Assembly (NCBI RefSeq): GCF_014197035.1
Contig: NZ_JACIEU010000016.1
Coordinates: 1-64,000, forward strand
DNA from: Sphingobium scionense
GTDB lineage: Bacteria > Pseudomonadota > Alphaproteobacteria > Sphingomonadales > Sphingomonadaceae
Reading direction: 5' to 3'
DNA length: 64,000 nt
The position numbers and the translations under genes are program-made. This document shows, in pieces, positions 33,749 to 42,564 of the stretch. The notes under the pieces were generated by a model. That model saw only the letters and a program-made list of their open reading frames with translations. It ran no database searches and was not told the origin of the DNA. Numbering within the stretch: the stretch's first letter is position 1; every line of letters starts with the position of its first letter.

Positions 33749-35589
33749 GGACCGGCGGGACCGAGCCTGTGGAACTTGGTTCGGCAGAGGAGGTAGCCGA
33801 CCGCATCATCGCTCGCACCGACGGGCATATCGTCCTTGGCCTGCCGCTGGGCCTTGGCAAGGCGCCCCATATCGTCAATGCCCTTTTCGCCCGTGCCAGC
33901 GCTGATCCCGCCATCAGGCTGCGCATCTTCACGGCGCTCACGCTCGAGCAGCCCTCGCTCGGCACGGATCTCGAGCGTCGCTTCCTCGACCCCGTGTTCG
34001 AGCGGACAATGGGCGGATATCCGCGTTTTGCCTATGCGCAGGCGCAGCGCGCGGGCGAGATGCCGGCAAATATCGAGGTGAATGAATTTTTCTTCCAGGC
34101 CGGCAGCCAGCTCGGCGCTGGAGATGCACAGCGCCACTATATCGCGGCCAACTATACCCATGCGATGCGCTATCTGATCGACCAGGGCGTCAATGTCGTG
34201 GCGCAGATCGTGGCACGACGGGGCGACAGCTATAGCCTGAGCTGCAATACCGACATGACCCTCGACCTGCTTGCCGAGCGCGATCGGGGCCGGGCCGATT
34301 TTGCCTTGGTCGGACAGGTCAATGACGAGTTGCCCTTCATGCGCGGGCCGGCCGAAATCCCATCCGATCGGTTCGCGATCATCCTCGACAGCGCGCAGAC
34401 ACGCTTTCCCCTCTTCGGGCCGCCACGCCAACCCGTAAGCCCTGCCCAGCACGCCATCGGTGTCCATGTGGCCGCGCTGATAGCCGATGGAGGCTCGCTT
34501 CAGATCGGCATCGGCGCGATCGGCGACGCGATCGCCCACAGCCTGATCCTGCGGCAGGAGCGGTCCGATGCCTATCGCGCAACCCTCGACCGGCTGGGCT
34601 CTCCCGAGCCAAGGGAAACCGGCCCGTTTGAGGAAGGCCTATATGCGCCCACCGAGATGCTGGTCGACTGTTTCCTCGATCTCATAAGGGCCGGCATCGT
34701 CAAGCGTGAAGCGGATGGCGCGATCGTGCATGGCGGCTTCTTCGTTGGCCCGCGCAGCTTCTACGCCGCGCTGCGGGACATGGACGAGGGCCTGCGCGAT
34801 CGTATCCATATGCGCGAGATCAGCTATATCAATGCGCTGTTCGGCAACGAAGCGGCCAAGCGCAAGGCGCGGCAAAAGGCCCGCTTCGTCAACAGCGCCA
34901 TGATGGTCACGCTGCTGGGCGCCACGATCTCGGACGGGCTTGAAGATGGCCAGGTCGTCAGCGGCGTAGGCGGACAGTATAATTTCGTGGCGCAGGCGCT
35001 CGAACTCAACGGCGCGCGTTCGATCATCACCCTGCCCGCCACCCGGCGCCACAAAGGCGAGACCCAGTCCAATATCGTCTGGAGCTATGGCCATGAAACC
35101 ATCCCTCGCCATTTGCGCGACATGGTCGTGACCGAATATGGCGTTGCAGACCTGCGCGGCCAAAGCGATGAGCAGGTCATCCAGCGCCTGATCGCCATCG
35201 CCGACAGCCGCTTTCAGGGCGAACTTCTGGAAAAGGCACGATCCGCGGGCAAGATAGCGCCCGACTGGGACATTCCCGAAGCACACAGGGATAATCTGCC
35301 CGAGCGGATCGGCGCGGTCATGCCCACCGAGACATTTCCGCCCTTCCCGTTCGGCACGGACTTTACGCAGATCGAGCAGCGGCTGCTGCCGGCGATGCAA
35401 TATCTGGCAGACTATGCGACCAGGCCCGCCCAGCTGGCCGCTCTGGTTGCCCGCGGCCTGCGCGGTGGTCAGCCTGACGAAGCGGAATTGGCCGCGCTCG
35501 AGCGAATGGGGCTGGATGCGCCCCATGGCGTCAGGGAGCATAGCTACCGTGACCTCATCCTGGGGGCCATGCGCAGTGCCAGCCAGTAA
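33745..35589 (+). CDS. acetyl-CoA hydrolase/transferase family protein
   Basis: 614 residues of the class I CoA-transferase type. Landmarks are SLQIGIGAIGDAIAHSL (CoA-binding), MVTLLGATISDGLEDGQVVSGVGGQYNFV, and VVTEYGVADLRGQSDEQVIQRLI, the family end motif. The enzyme would release acetate from acetyl-CoA or exchange CoA with another acid. Coupling to the thiolase-FadJ genes (ATGA overlap) implies it disposes of the acetyl-CoA made by beta-oxidation. Hydrolase versus transferase cannot be settled from sequence. The FNT channel gene lies 58 bp downstream. Confidence 0.88.
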   Translation: MRTGGTEPVELGSAEEVADRIIARTDGHIVLGLPLGLGKAPHIVNALFARASADPAIRLRIFTALTLEQPSLGTDLERRFLDPVFERTMGGYPRFAYAQAQRAGEMPANIEVNEFFFQAGSQLGAGDAQRHYIAANYTHAMRYLIDQGVNVVAQIVARRGDSYSLSCNTDMTLDLLAERDRGRADFALVGQVNDELPFMRGPAEIPSDRFAIILDSAQTRFPLFGPPRQPVSPAQHAIGVHVAALIADGGSLQIGIGAIGDAIAHSLILRQERSDAYRATLDRLGSPEPRETGPFEEGLYAPTEMLVDCFLDLIRAGIVKREADGAIVHGGFFVGPRSFYAALRDMDEGLRDRIHMREISYINALFGNEAAKRKARQKARFVNSAMMVTLLGATISDGLEDGQVVSGVGGQYNFVAQALELNGARSIITLPATRRHKGETQSNIVWSYGHETIPRHLRDMVVTEYGVADLRGQSDEQVIQRLIAIADSRFQGELLEKARSAGKIAPDWDIPEAHRDNLPERIGAVMPTETFPPFPFGTDFTQIEQRLLPAMQYLADYATRPAQLAALVARGLRGGQPDEAELAALERMGLDAPHGVREHSYRDLILGAMRSASQ

Positions 35590-35647
35590 CGACGGGCAAG
35601 AGGCGACCGAGGCAGGCGTAATTCCGGCAGACAGGGGAGAGGACCAA

Positions 35648-36481
35648 ATGAATGAAAGCAAGGATCGCCCGCACCCCGATCTTGACGCGGAAGAGGCCGC
35701 GCATGTCGAGGAGCGCAGCACGGGTTCGGCAAAGGTCGTCCATGAGGTCGTGCGGCTCCAGGGCGAGGAAGAACTGGATCGACCGAGCCTGGCACTGATG
35801 CTTTCAGGCCTGGCGGCCGGCCTCGCGATCACCCTGTCGCTAATGTCCGAACTGCTCCTGCGGGCAAGGCTGCCCGACACAGACTGGGCCCCTCTCATCT
35901 ACCTGCTGGGCTATCCGGTCGGATATCTGATCGTGATCATGGGACGGCTGCAGCTCTTTACCGAAAGCACGGTCACAGCGGTTCTGCCCGTCGCGACCCG
36001 TCCTAGCCTGAACAATCTGGCCCGGCTCGCGCGCCTTTGGACCTGCGTGCTGGCGGGGAACCTTGTCGGCGTCACGCTCGTAAGCGCGCTGATGGCCGGT
36101 GAGATCATCATCACGCATGAACAGCGCATCGTGGCGCTGGATATTCTCGCCAAGCTCGAATGGCAGGACTGGTCGAAAACCCTGATGCTCGGCATTCCGG
36201 CGGGCTTCATCATGGCCGCGATTGCATGGGCCCTGCCCAATGCCAAAGGCAACGAATTCTGGGTGATCTTCCTCCTGACCTATGTCATCGGCCTTGGCGG
36301 CTTTTCGCACGTCGTCACCGGCTCTTCCCAGATCAGCTTCCTCTGGCTGAGCGGCGAGGTCAGCTTCCAGCAGGCCTGGTTCGGCTTCTCCTTCCCTGCG
36401 CTCATCGGCAACATCATCGGTGGCAGCGGCCTGTTCGCGGTCCTGGCCCATGGGCAAATGCGAAGCGACCTTACCGAATGA
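35648..36481 (+). CDS. formate/nitrite transporter family channel (YfdC-like)
   Basis: 277 residues, six helices of the FNT fold after an acidic cytosolic tail of ~45 residues. ELDRPSLALMLSGLAAGLAITLSL, GYPVGYLIVIMGRLQLFTESTVTAVLPV and VIGLGGFSHVVTGSSQISFLW give the FNT pattern; the long N-terminus and RPSLALMLSGLAAGL favour the YfdC branch over FocA. FNT channels pass small monocarboxylates (formate, acetate, lactate) or nitrite with protons. Directly after the acetyl-CoA hydrolase, export of acetate is the likely job. GGGGAGAGGA precedes the start. Confidence 0.88.
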   Translation: MNESKDRPHPDLDAEEAAHVEERSTGSAKVVHEVVRLQGEEELDRPSLALMLSGLAAGLAITLSLMSELLLRARLPDTDWAPLIYLLGYPVGYLIVIMGRLQLFTESTVTAVLPVATRPSLNNLARLARLWTCVLAGNLVGVTLVSALMAGEIIITHEQRIVALDILAKLEWQDWSKTLMLGIPAGFIMAAIAWALPNAKGNEFWVIFLLTYVIGLGGFSHVVTGSSQISFLWLSGEVSFQQAWFGFSFPALIGNIIGGSGLFAVLAHGQMRSDLTE

Positions 36482-36705
36482 GGGCGCGACTCCGGCATAG
36501 TTTGGTGTCCCACCGAAGGGATGTCGGATGGAAGCGTCTGCCGTCGGCCGAATGACACGGGCTTGAGGTGCCACCCGACGAGCCACGCAACGATCGCTTG
36601 GTTTATGTGTTGAGAGGACGGCGCGGTGCGAAGCGGGGAAATCCAATGCTGCGATCCGTGCCAGGAGAGGCCCCGAAATCCTGATGCCTTGCCCGGAGCT
36701 CGCCA

Positions 36706-38451
36706 ATGTCCAGAATGACTGTTTCCGACCTCTTCACCCAGACGCTCCATCTGGCTGGGGTGAAACGCATTTATGGCGTGGTGGGCGATAGCCTCAATGG
36801 CATCACCGAAAGCCTGCGGCGTCAAGGCAAGATCGACTGGATCCATGTTCGGAACGAGGAAGCAGGCGCATTTGCCGCCGGCGCGGAGGCCCAGCTTACC
36901 GGCGAACTGGCCGTTTGCGCGGGGTCCTGTGGCCCAGGCAATATGCATCTGATCAATGGCCTTTATGATTGCCACCGAACCCGGGTTCCCGTCCTTGCCA
37001 TTGCCGCCCAGATCCCCAGTGCCGAGATAGGCTCCAACTATTTTCAGGAAACCAGGCCTGAAGCCCTGTTCAGGGATTGCAGCGTCTATTGCGAGACCAT
37101 TTCCGATCCTGACCAGATGCCGCGCACGCTCGAGACGGCCATACGCGCGGCGGTTGGGCATCGCGGCGTTGCCGTCGTATCGATCCCGGGCGACGTGGCG
37201 CTTGAGGCCGCCGAGGGAAAACGCGCGCGATCAATCGAGGCCCTCCTGCCGGCCAGGCCCCTGATCCACGCTGCGCCCGGCGAGATCGAGAAACTTGCAA
37301 CCCTGCTCAACGATGCTGGGCGCGTCACGATCCTTGCCGGGCGAGGCTGCAGGGATGCCCATACCCAGTTGTTGCAAATTGCCGGTGCGCTCCAGGCGCC
37401 CATCGTTCACGCGCTGGGCGGCAAGGAATGGGTCGAACATGCCAATCCCTATGATGTGGGCATGACCGGCCTGATCGGCTTCTCGTCGGGCTATGAGGCG
37501 ATGATGGCCTGCGATCTCCTGCTGATGCTGGGCACCGATTTTCCCTATCGTCAATTTTATCCGACCAGGGCGAAGGTCGCGCAGATCGACATGCGCCCTG
37601 AAAATCTGGGACGCAGGACACCGATCGATCTGGGGCTGATGGGGGATGTCGGTGCGACGATCGAAGCCCTTCTCCCCTTGCTGAAAGGCGGACGCGACAC
37701 CGCCTTCCTTGCTTCAGCCAAAGACAATTATGCCAGGGCGCGCGAGGGATTGGACGAGCTTGCCGATGGCAAGCCGGGCGGGATCCTGCATCCCCAGCAT
37801 GTCGCTCGGGTTCTGAGCGAACAGGCAAGCGAAGACGCGGTCTTTGCCTGCGACGTCGGCACGCCAACGGTCTGGGCGGCCCGTTATCTCAAGATGAATG
37901 GCCGTCGCCGGCTGCTTGGCTCCTTCAACCATGGATCGATGGCCAACGCGCTGCCGCAGGCCATCGGCGCGCAAGTCTCCCATCCCGATCGGCAGATCGT
38001 CACATTGTCGGGCGATGGCGGCCTTGCGATGCTGATGGGCGAGTTACTGACCCTGCGGCAGCTCAACCTTCCGGTGAAAATCATCCTTTTCAACAACGGC
38101 ACTCTGGGTTTTGTCGAGATGGAAATGAAGGCGGCCGGCCTTGTCGAGACAGGTGTCGCGCTCGACAATCCGGATTTTGCCGCCATGGCCCGCAGCATCG
38201 GCATCCATGGCGTAAGGGTGAGCGATCCCGGCGATCTCGACAGCGCGATGCGGGACGTTCTGTCGCATCCCGGCCCGGCCTTGCTGGATGCCGTCACCGC
38301 GCGAACCGAACTGTCGCTCCCGCCCAAGGTCACGCTCGAACAGATGAAGGGTTTTACCCTTTATATGGCCAAGGCGATCATGAGCGGGCGTGGCGATGCC
38401 ATCATCGAACTTGGCAAGACCAATGCCGGGCTGCTGCGAAAACTGTTCTGA
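36706..38451 (+). CDS. poxB: pyruvate dehydrogenase, quinone-dependent (PoxB)
   Basis: 581 residues of the ThDP family. IYGVVGDSLNGITESLR and VRNEEAGAFAAGAEAQ (activating Glu) match PoxB, and GDGGLAMLMGELLTLRQLNLPVKIILFNN holds the ThDP-Mg motif. PALLDAVTARTELSLPPKVTLEQMKGF leads to the C-terminal membrane-binding region (MAKAIMSGRGDAIIELGKTN). It decarboxylates pyruvate to acetate and CO2, passing electrons to ubiquinone at the membrane. E. coli poxB is a stationary-phase gene. With the acetyl-CoA hydrolase and FNT channel it forms an acetate-producing group. Confidence 0.93.
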   Translation: MSRMTVSDLFTQTLHLAGVKRIYGVVGDSLNGITESLRRQGKIDWIHVRNEEAGAFAAGAEAQLTGELAVCAGSCGPGNMHLINGLYDCHRTRVPVLAIAAQIPSAEIGSNYFQETRPEALFRDCSVYCETISDPDQMPRTLETAIRAAVGHRGVAVVSIPGDVALEAAEGKRARSIEALLPARPLIHAAPGEIEKLATLLNDAGRVTILAGRGCRDAHTQLLQIAGALQAPIVHALGGKEWVEHANPYDVGMTGLIGFSSGYEAMMACDLLLMLGTDFPYRQFYPTRAKVAQIDMRPENLGRRTPIDLGLMGDVGATIEALLPLLKGGRDTAFLASAKDNYARAREGLDELADGKPGGILHPQHVARVLSEQASEDAVFACDVGTPTVWAARYLKMNGRRRLLGSFNHGSMANALPQAIGAQVSHPDRQIVTLSGDGGLAMLMGELLTLRQLNLPVKIILFNNGTLGFVEMEMKAAGLVETGVALDNPDFAAMARSIGIHGVRVSDPGDLDSAMRDVLSHPGPALLDAVTARTELSLPPKVTLEQMKGFTLYMAKAIMSGRGDAIIELGKTNAGLLRKLF

Positions 38452-38470
38452 GTAGCGCGCGAAGATTTGG

Positions 38471-38501
38471 GTGGCGCCCCCCAGACTGGAGGTGGCGCCA
38501 C
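38471..38501. terminator. hairpin between convergent poxB and ligD
   Basis: GTGGCGCC at 38471-38478 pairs with GGCGCCAC at 38494-38501, with partial pairing further in, in the 72-bp gap between two convergent genes. There is no U-tract, so any termination would be structure- or Rho-assisted. Confidence 0.45.
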
Positions 38502-38523
38502 TGGCCATTCGCAGCCACCGCTG

Positions 38524-41037
38524 TCATATTTCCGGGAGGCCCTGTGCCGCGAAACCCCACCCCTTCAAGCCTTTCGCCCTCTTCAAGAGGATAACAGCAT
38601 CGCCGATGTCGAAGGGATGCGCATCCTTCATGTCGGCAAGCTCGTCCCAGTCGATCGGGACCGCGACCGGAGCGCCGGGGCGGGCACGGGCAGAATAGGG
38701 CAGGATCGCAGTACTGCCGCGCTGATTGCGCAGCCAGTCGATGAAGATGCGGTCCTTGCGTTTCGCCTTGCTCATGGTCGCGACGAAGCGGTCGGGCTCG
38801 GCCGTGCTGAGCGCCTGGGCAAAGCGGGAGGCGAAATCCTTGTGGGTATCCCAATCGTGACCGGGGGTCAGCGGCACCACGACATGCACGCCCTTGCCGC
38901 CCGAGAGCATGGCAAAGGAGACGAGGCCGATATCGCTAAGGTGATCGCGGATATCGTAAGCCGCCTGCCGGACCCTAGCGAAGTCCATGCCCTCGTCCGG
39001 ATCCAGATCGAAGATCATCCGGTCCGGCTTTTCCACCGCATCCGCCCGTGACGCCCAGCCATGGAATTCTATTGTGCCCATCTGCACGCAGGTAAGCAGA
39101 CCATCGCTATCCTCGACATAGATATAATCCTCCACCCCGCCCCCCTTCTCCCGGATCGGTAGCTGGCGGACATGCTCGCCAAAAGCGCCACTATCATGCT
39201 TCTGGAAGAAGCATTTCTTTGCCCGTCCCTGCGGACAGCGCACGAGGCTGATCGGACGGTTTGCAGCGAAGGGCAGCATCAGGGGCGCAATGCCGGCATA
39301 ATAATCAGCCAGGTCGCCCTTGGTCTGGCCGCTGCCGGGAAACAGGATGCGATCAGAGTTGCTGATCTTGATATGGCTGACCGAGGGGGGCGCTGGCGCG
39401 ACCTTCTCCGGCTTCACCGACCTCGCCGGCTTGTCAGTGCGCAGGCCCAGGAAACTGCCATGGCGGACGCGTCCATCGTTAGTGAATTCGGCAAAGGCGA
39501 CTTCGGCCACCAATATGGGTTTGATCCACTGCGCACCGCGCGCCTCCGCCTGGGGCACCTGCGCTGGTGCAGCGTCGGTAGCCAGTGGGGCCATCGCCTC
39601 GGCCAGATCCGCCATGCTGGCCGCGTCGAACCCGGTGCCGACCTTGCCTTTGTAGATGAGCTTGCGTCCCTCATTCTGGGCGAGGAGCAAGGAAGAGAAG
39701 GCGCGCCCCTTGGCCTTGCTCTTCGTCCAGCCGATGACGACGAATTCCTGTCGCCGGGTGCATTTCACCTTCACCCAACTGCGCGTTCGACCACTGCGAT
39801 AGGGCGCGCTCGACCGCTTGGCGATGATGCCCTCCTGCCGGGCATCGCACATCGACCGCAACAGCGCCTCACCCGAGCCGATCAGATGGTCGGCGACATG
39901 GATGGGGGGGGCCCCATCCGCCAGCAAGGCTTCCAACCGCTCCTTGCGTTCGATGGTCGTCAATGGCTTGAGATCGATGCCGTCGAGGGCGAGCAGGTCG
40001 AAGGCGAAAAGATGGAAGGGCGTGTCCAGCCGCTGCGCGCCATGGCCGCGTTTCAGCACAGACTGGAGGGCGGAGAAACTGGGATTGCCGTCCTCGTCGA
40101 AGGCCACGATCTCTCCGTCGATCAAGGCCGGCGGCAGATCGAGCGCGGCGATCGCTTCCACCAGCGGCCCGAACTTGTCGGTCCAGTCGAGGCCATTGCG
40201 GGTGAACAGCTTCACCGCCCAGCCCTTGACCGCAACCATGGCGCGATAGCCATCATATTTGATCTCGTGCAGCCAGTCGTCGCCGGTGGGCACATCGTCC
40301 ACAAGGGTGGCGAGCTGCGGTTTGACGAAGCGCGGGATCGATGCACTCTCCCTCTTGCCGCGTCTCGCTCTGGTCGTGATCCTGGCATTATGGGAGCTTG
40401 CGGCCTGCATCTTGTCGGTGAAAGCCTTGCCCTTGGCGCCCTTGAGCGACTGCGTGCCGCCGCTGTCCGCCTGGATCTGGGCCATTGAGCGGTCGGTCAG
40501 CACGCTGGTCAGTGCATGACCGACCAGATCTTCGCTGTCGCTGGCATGATTATCCTCGACCTTGCGGAGCAGCCAGTTCTCGCGCTTTTCGCCCGGGCGC
40601 CCCTTCATCCGGACAAGCAGCCATTCGCCTTTCATCCGCTCGCCATGCAGGATGAAGTGGAGATGACCGTCCTTCAGGTCGTCGGCACGCTTGCCGGGGA
40701 TCGGTTCCCAGGTGCCGCGGTCCCAGAGCATGACCGATCCGCCGCCATATTCGCCCTTGGGGATGGTCCCTTCGAACGCGCCATAGTCGAGCGGATGATC
40801 CTCGGTCCGCACGGCCAGACGCTTGTCGGCCGGGTCGAGGCTTGGCCCCCTGGTGACAGCCCAGCTTTTGAGGACGCCGTCGATCTCCAGCCGAAAATCC
40901 CAGTGCAGGCGCGTTGCCGCATGCTTCTGCACGACGAAGCTTCTGCCGCCGGTCTTGGCAACCTTGCCCCTGGGTTCGCGCGTCCGGCTGAAGTCGCGCT
41001 TGGCATTATAGGGGGCAAGGAGATCGGCAGGCGCCAT
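38524..41037 (-). CDS. ligD: multifunctional NHEJ DNA ligase D
   Basis: 837 residues with domains in the order phosphoesterase, ligase, polymerase. The phosphoesterase part (1-160) has FVVQKHAATRLHWDFRLEIDG and LDYGAFEGTIPKGEYGGG. The ATP-ligase has the adenylated Lys in LHEIKYDGYRAM (about residue 265), then LIDGEIVAFDEDG and KRSSAPYRSGRTRSWVKVK. The primase-polymerase part (from ~550) has RPISLVRCPQG, MIFDLDPDEGM and GGKGVHVVVPL. It seals and end-fills double-strand breaks with Ku. The Ku gene lies 3 bp upstream, forming a two-gene operon. Confidence 0.96.
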   Translation of the reverse strand: MAPADLLAPYNAKRDFSRTREPRGKVAKTGGRSFVVQKHAATRLHWDFRLEIDGVLKSWAVTRGPSLDPADKRLAVRTEDHPLDYGAFEGTIPKGEYGGGSVMLWDRGTWEPIPGKRADDLKDGHLHFILHGERMKGEWLLVRMKGRPGEKRENWLLRKVEDNHASDSEDLVGHALTSVLTDRSMAQIQADSGGTQSLKGAKGKAFTDKMQAASSHNARITTRARRGKRESASIPRFVKPQLATLVDDVPTGDDWLHEIKYDGYRAMVAVKGWAVKLFTRNGLDWTDKFGPLVEAIAALDLPPALIDGEIVAFDEDGNPSFSALQSVLKRGHGAQRLDTPFHLFAFDLLALDGIDLKPLTTIERKERLEALLADGAPPIHVADHLIGSGEALLRSMCDARQEGIIAKRSSAPYRSGRTRSWVKVKCTRRQEFVVIGWTKSKAKGRAFSSLLLAQNEGRKLIYKGKVGTGFDAASMADLAEAMAPLATDAAPAQVPQAEARGAQWIKPILVAEVAFAEFTNDGRVRHGSFLGLRTDKPARSVKPEKVAPAPPSVSHIKISNSDRILFPGSGQTKGDLADYYAGIAPLMLPFAANRPISLVRCPQGRAKKCFFQKHDSGAFGEHVRQLPIREKGGGVEDYIYVEDSDGLLTCVQMGTIEFHGWASRADAVEKPDRMIFDLDPDEGMDFARVRQAAYDIRDHLSDIGLVSFAMLSGGKGVHVVVPLTPGHDWDTHKDFASRFAQALSTAEPDRFVATMSKAKRKDRIFIDWLRNQRGSTAILPYSARARPGAPVAVPIDWDELADMKDAHPFDIGDAVILLKRAKGLKGWGFAAQGLPEI

Positions 41038-41040
41038 GGA

Positions 41041-41904
41041 TCAGGCGCTCTTGCGCCGGGGAGCGGCCTTCTTCGCTGGTGCCTTGCCCTTTGCCGGTGC
41101 CTTGCGCCCGCCTTCACCCGCCGATTTCTTGAGCGCGGCCATCAGGTCGATGACATTGCCACCCTTGCGGCCCGCCGGCTCGTCATCGACCTCCTCGATG
41201 ATGCGCTTGCCCTTTGCCTTCTTCTTCTTCTTGTCGATCAGGCGATGGAGCGCATCGACATAGCGGTCGTGGAACTCCTCCGGCTTGAAGGGGGCCGTGC
41301 GCTTGTCGATGATGCTGACGGCAAGGTCCAGCATGTCCTCGTCGGCGGTGTCATCGGGCAGGCCACGAAAGTAGGTCTGCGCCTTCGTCACCTCGTCGGC
41401 GTAGCGCAGCACTTCCAGCACCATTCCGCGCCCGCAGGGCTTGAGCGAGACAAGCTGTTCGCGCCCGCGCACGGACAGCTGGCCAAGGCCGACCTTCTTT
41501 GTTTGGCGCAGCGCGTCGCGCAGGACGGCATAGGCCTCCTCGGCCAGATCATCGGCGGGCACCACGAAGTAGGGCTTTTCATAATAGAGGACGTCGATCG
41601 CATCGGCCTCCACGAACTGGACGAGGTCGAGCGTCTTGCGGCTCTCGATCTTCACCGCCTCGATCTCGTCCTGCTCCAGCAGGACATAGTTGCCCTTCGA
41701 TATCTCGAAGCCCTTGAGTATCTCATCAGGATCGACCGGGCCGACGCCCGTGACGACCTTGTCATAATGGATGGGCTTGCCCGTGGGTTCATGGATTTGG
41801 CGGAAGCTGACCGCCGCGCCCGATTTGGTGGCAGGGTAGATCTCTACCGGGATGGAAACCAGCGCCAGCTTGATCTGGCCCTGCCAAAAAGCGCGTGCGG
41901 GCAT
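41041..41904 (-). CDS. ku: DNA end-binding protein Ku
   Basis: 287 residues from the ATG at 41904, preceded by GGAGG. MPARAFWQGQIKLALVSIPVEIYPATK, ETLDLVQFVE-like KTLDLVQFVEADAIDVLYYEKPYFVVP and RGREQLVSLKPCGRGMVLEVLRYADEV are bacterial Ku landmarks. A Lys-rich C-terminal tail (RKGGNV to AAPRRKSA) extends past the core, as in many bacterial Ku proteins where it contacts LigD or DNA. It binds broken DNA ends as a homodimer and recruits LigD. A GGAAC-N16-CGCT element lies upstream. Confidence 0.96.
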   Translation of the reverse strand: MPARAFWQGQIKLALVSIPVEIYPATKSGAAVSFRQIHEPTGKPIHYDKVVTGVGPVDPDEILKGFEISKGNYVLLEQDEIEAVKIESRKTLDLVQFVEADAIDVLYYEKPYFVVPADDLAEEAYAVLRDALRQTKKVGLGQLSVRGREQLVSLKPCGRGMVLEVLRYADEVTKAQTYFRGLPDDTADEDMLDLAVSIIDKRTAPFKPEEFHDRYVDALHRLIDKKKKKAKGKRIIEEVDDEPAGRKGGNVIDLMAALKKSAGEGGRKAPAKGKAPAKKAAPRRKSA

Positions 41905-41924
41905 GTTCGACCTCCGGACACGAG

Positions 41925-41949
41925 AGCGTGCGGAGGAGAAGATGGTTCC
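41925..41949 (-). promoter_or_regulatory. possible EcfG-like promoter of ku-ligD
   Basis: Reads GGAAC-N16-CGCT on the minus strand: a perfect -35 and one mismatch in the -10. The -10 lies only 20 bp before the Ku ATG, so the leader would be about 13 nt and barely include the GGAGG site. In Sinorhizobium the stress sigma factor RpoE2 is reported to influence a ku/ligD pair, which gives this candidate some weight. Confidence 0.35.
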
Positions 41950-42162
41950 GGTTTGTGATAAACCGACCATCGACTTGCTGGACCGATAACATGTCGGCAG
42001 AGCAGCTGCAAAAGCGGGTTCTCAACTGGATTTACGGATCGGCGAGCATGTCACCGATCCTCGCTGCCCAGGGACTGCGGCGGTCACCGGCGAATCATGA
42101 ACATCAATAACGCAAAAGCGGAATGTCTGCTGGCGGAGACGAGAAAATGGTGGATGAGCGTC

Positions 42163-42324
42163 TCAAATGGGCGCAAACCTGCCGGCCCATGCGGGTGGCG
42201 TGCAGGGCTGTCCCCGGACGATCAGGATCCTGCCGAGCCGCTCCTCCAGCGCCTTCACCCGCCGCGATATGGCCGATGGGGATCTACAAAGCTTCGACAA
42301 TGCGGCATGCCGGGATAGCGCCAT
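42163..42324 (-). pseudogene. ArgP/IciA-type LysR regulator, N-terminal helix-turn-helix remnant
   Basis: A 53-codon frame reading CRSPSAISRRVKALEERLG then RILIVRGQPC. This is the recognition helix and the VVRGQPC turn that mark ArgP-type LysR regulators (usual form VTPSAVSQRVKALEERLG). After RGQPC the frame runs into unrelated sequence and a stop, and the effector domain is absent. A short run further right, in the other orientation, ends QGDPAGLSSYYLDAD and is also gene debris. The right island end is thus eroded. Confidence 0.65.
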
Positions 42325-42564
42325 GGGCATGGCCGGTGACCATGGCCTGGACGATGGGTTAGGCTGGCGGATGGGTGACGTTCTATGCGCAAGGCGATCC
42401 GGCGGGCTTGTCCAGCTACTATCTCGACGCCGATTAACTGTGTCCAGATTTGTGCAATTGCCTTTTTACGGCAAAGGAAGTCATTGTAGCGTATTCATGT
42501 CTCGACCAAGCAAGGGTGCAGCTAAGTACCTGAATTTAAACATGGATACGCCACAAATTTCACT

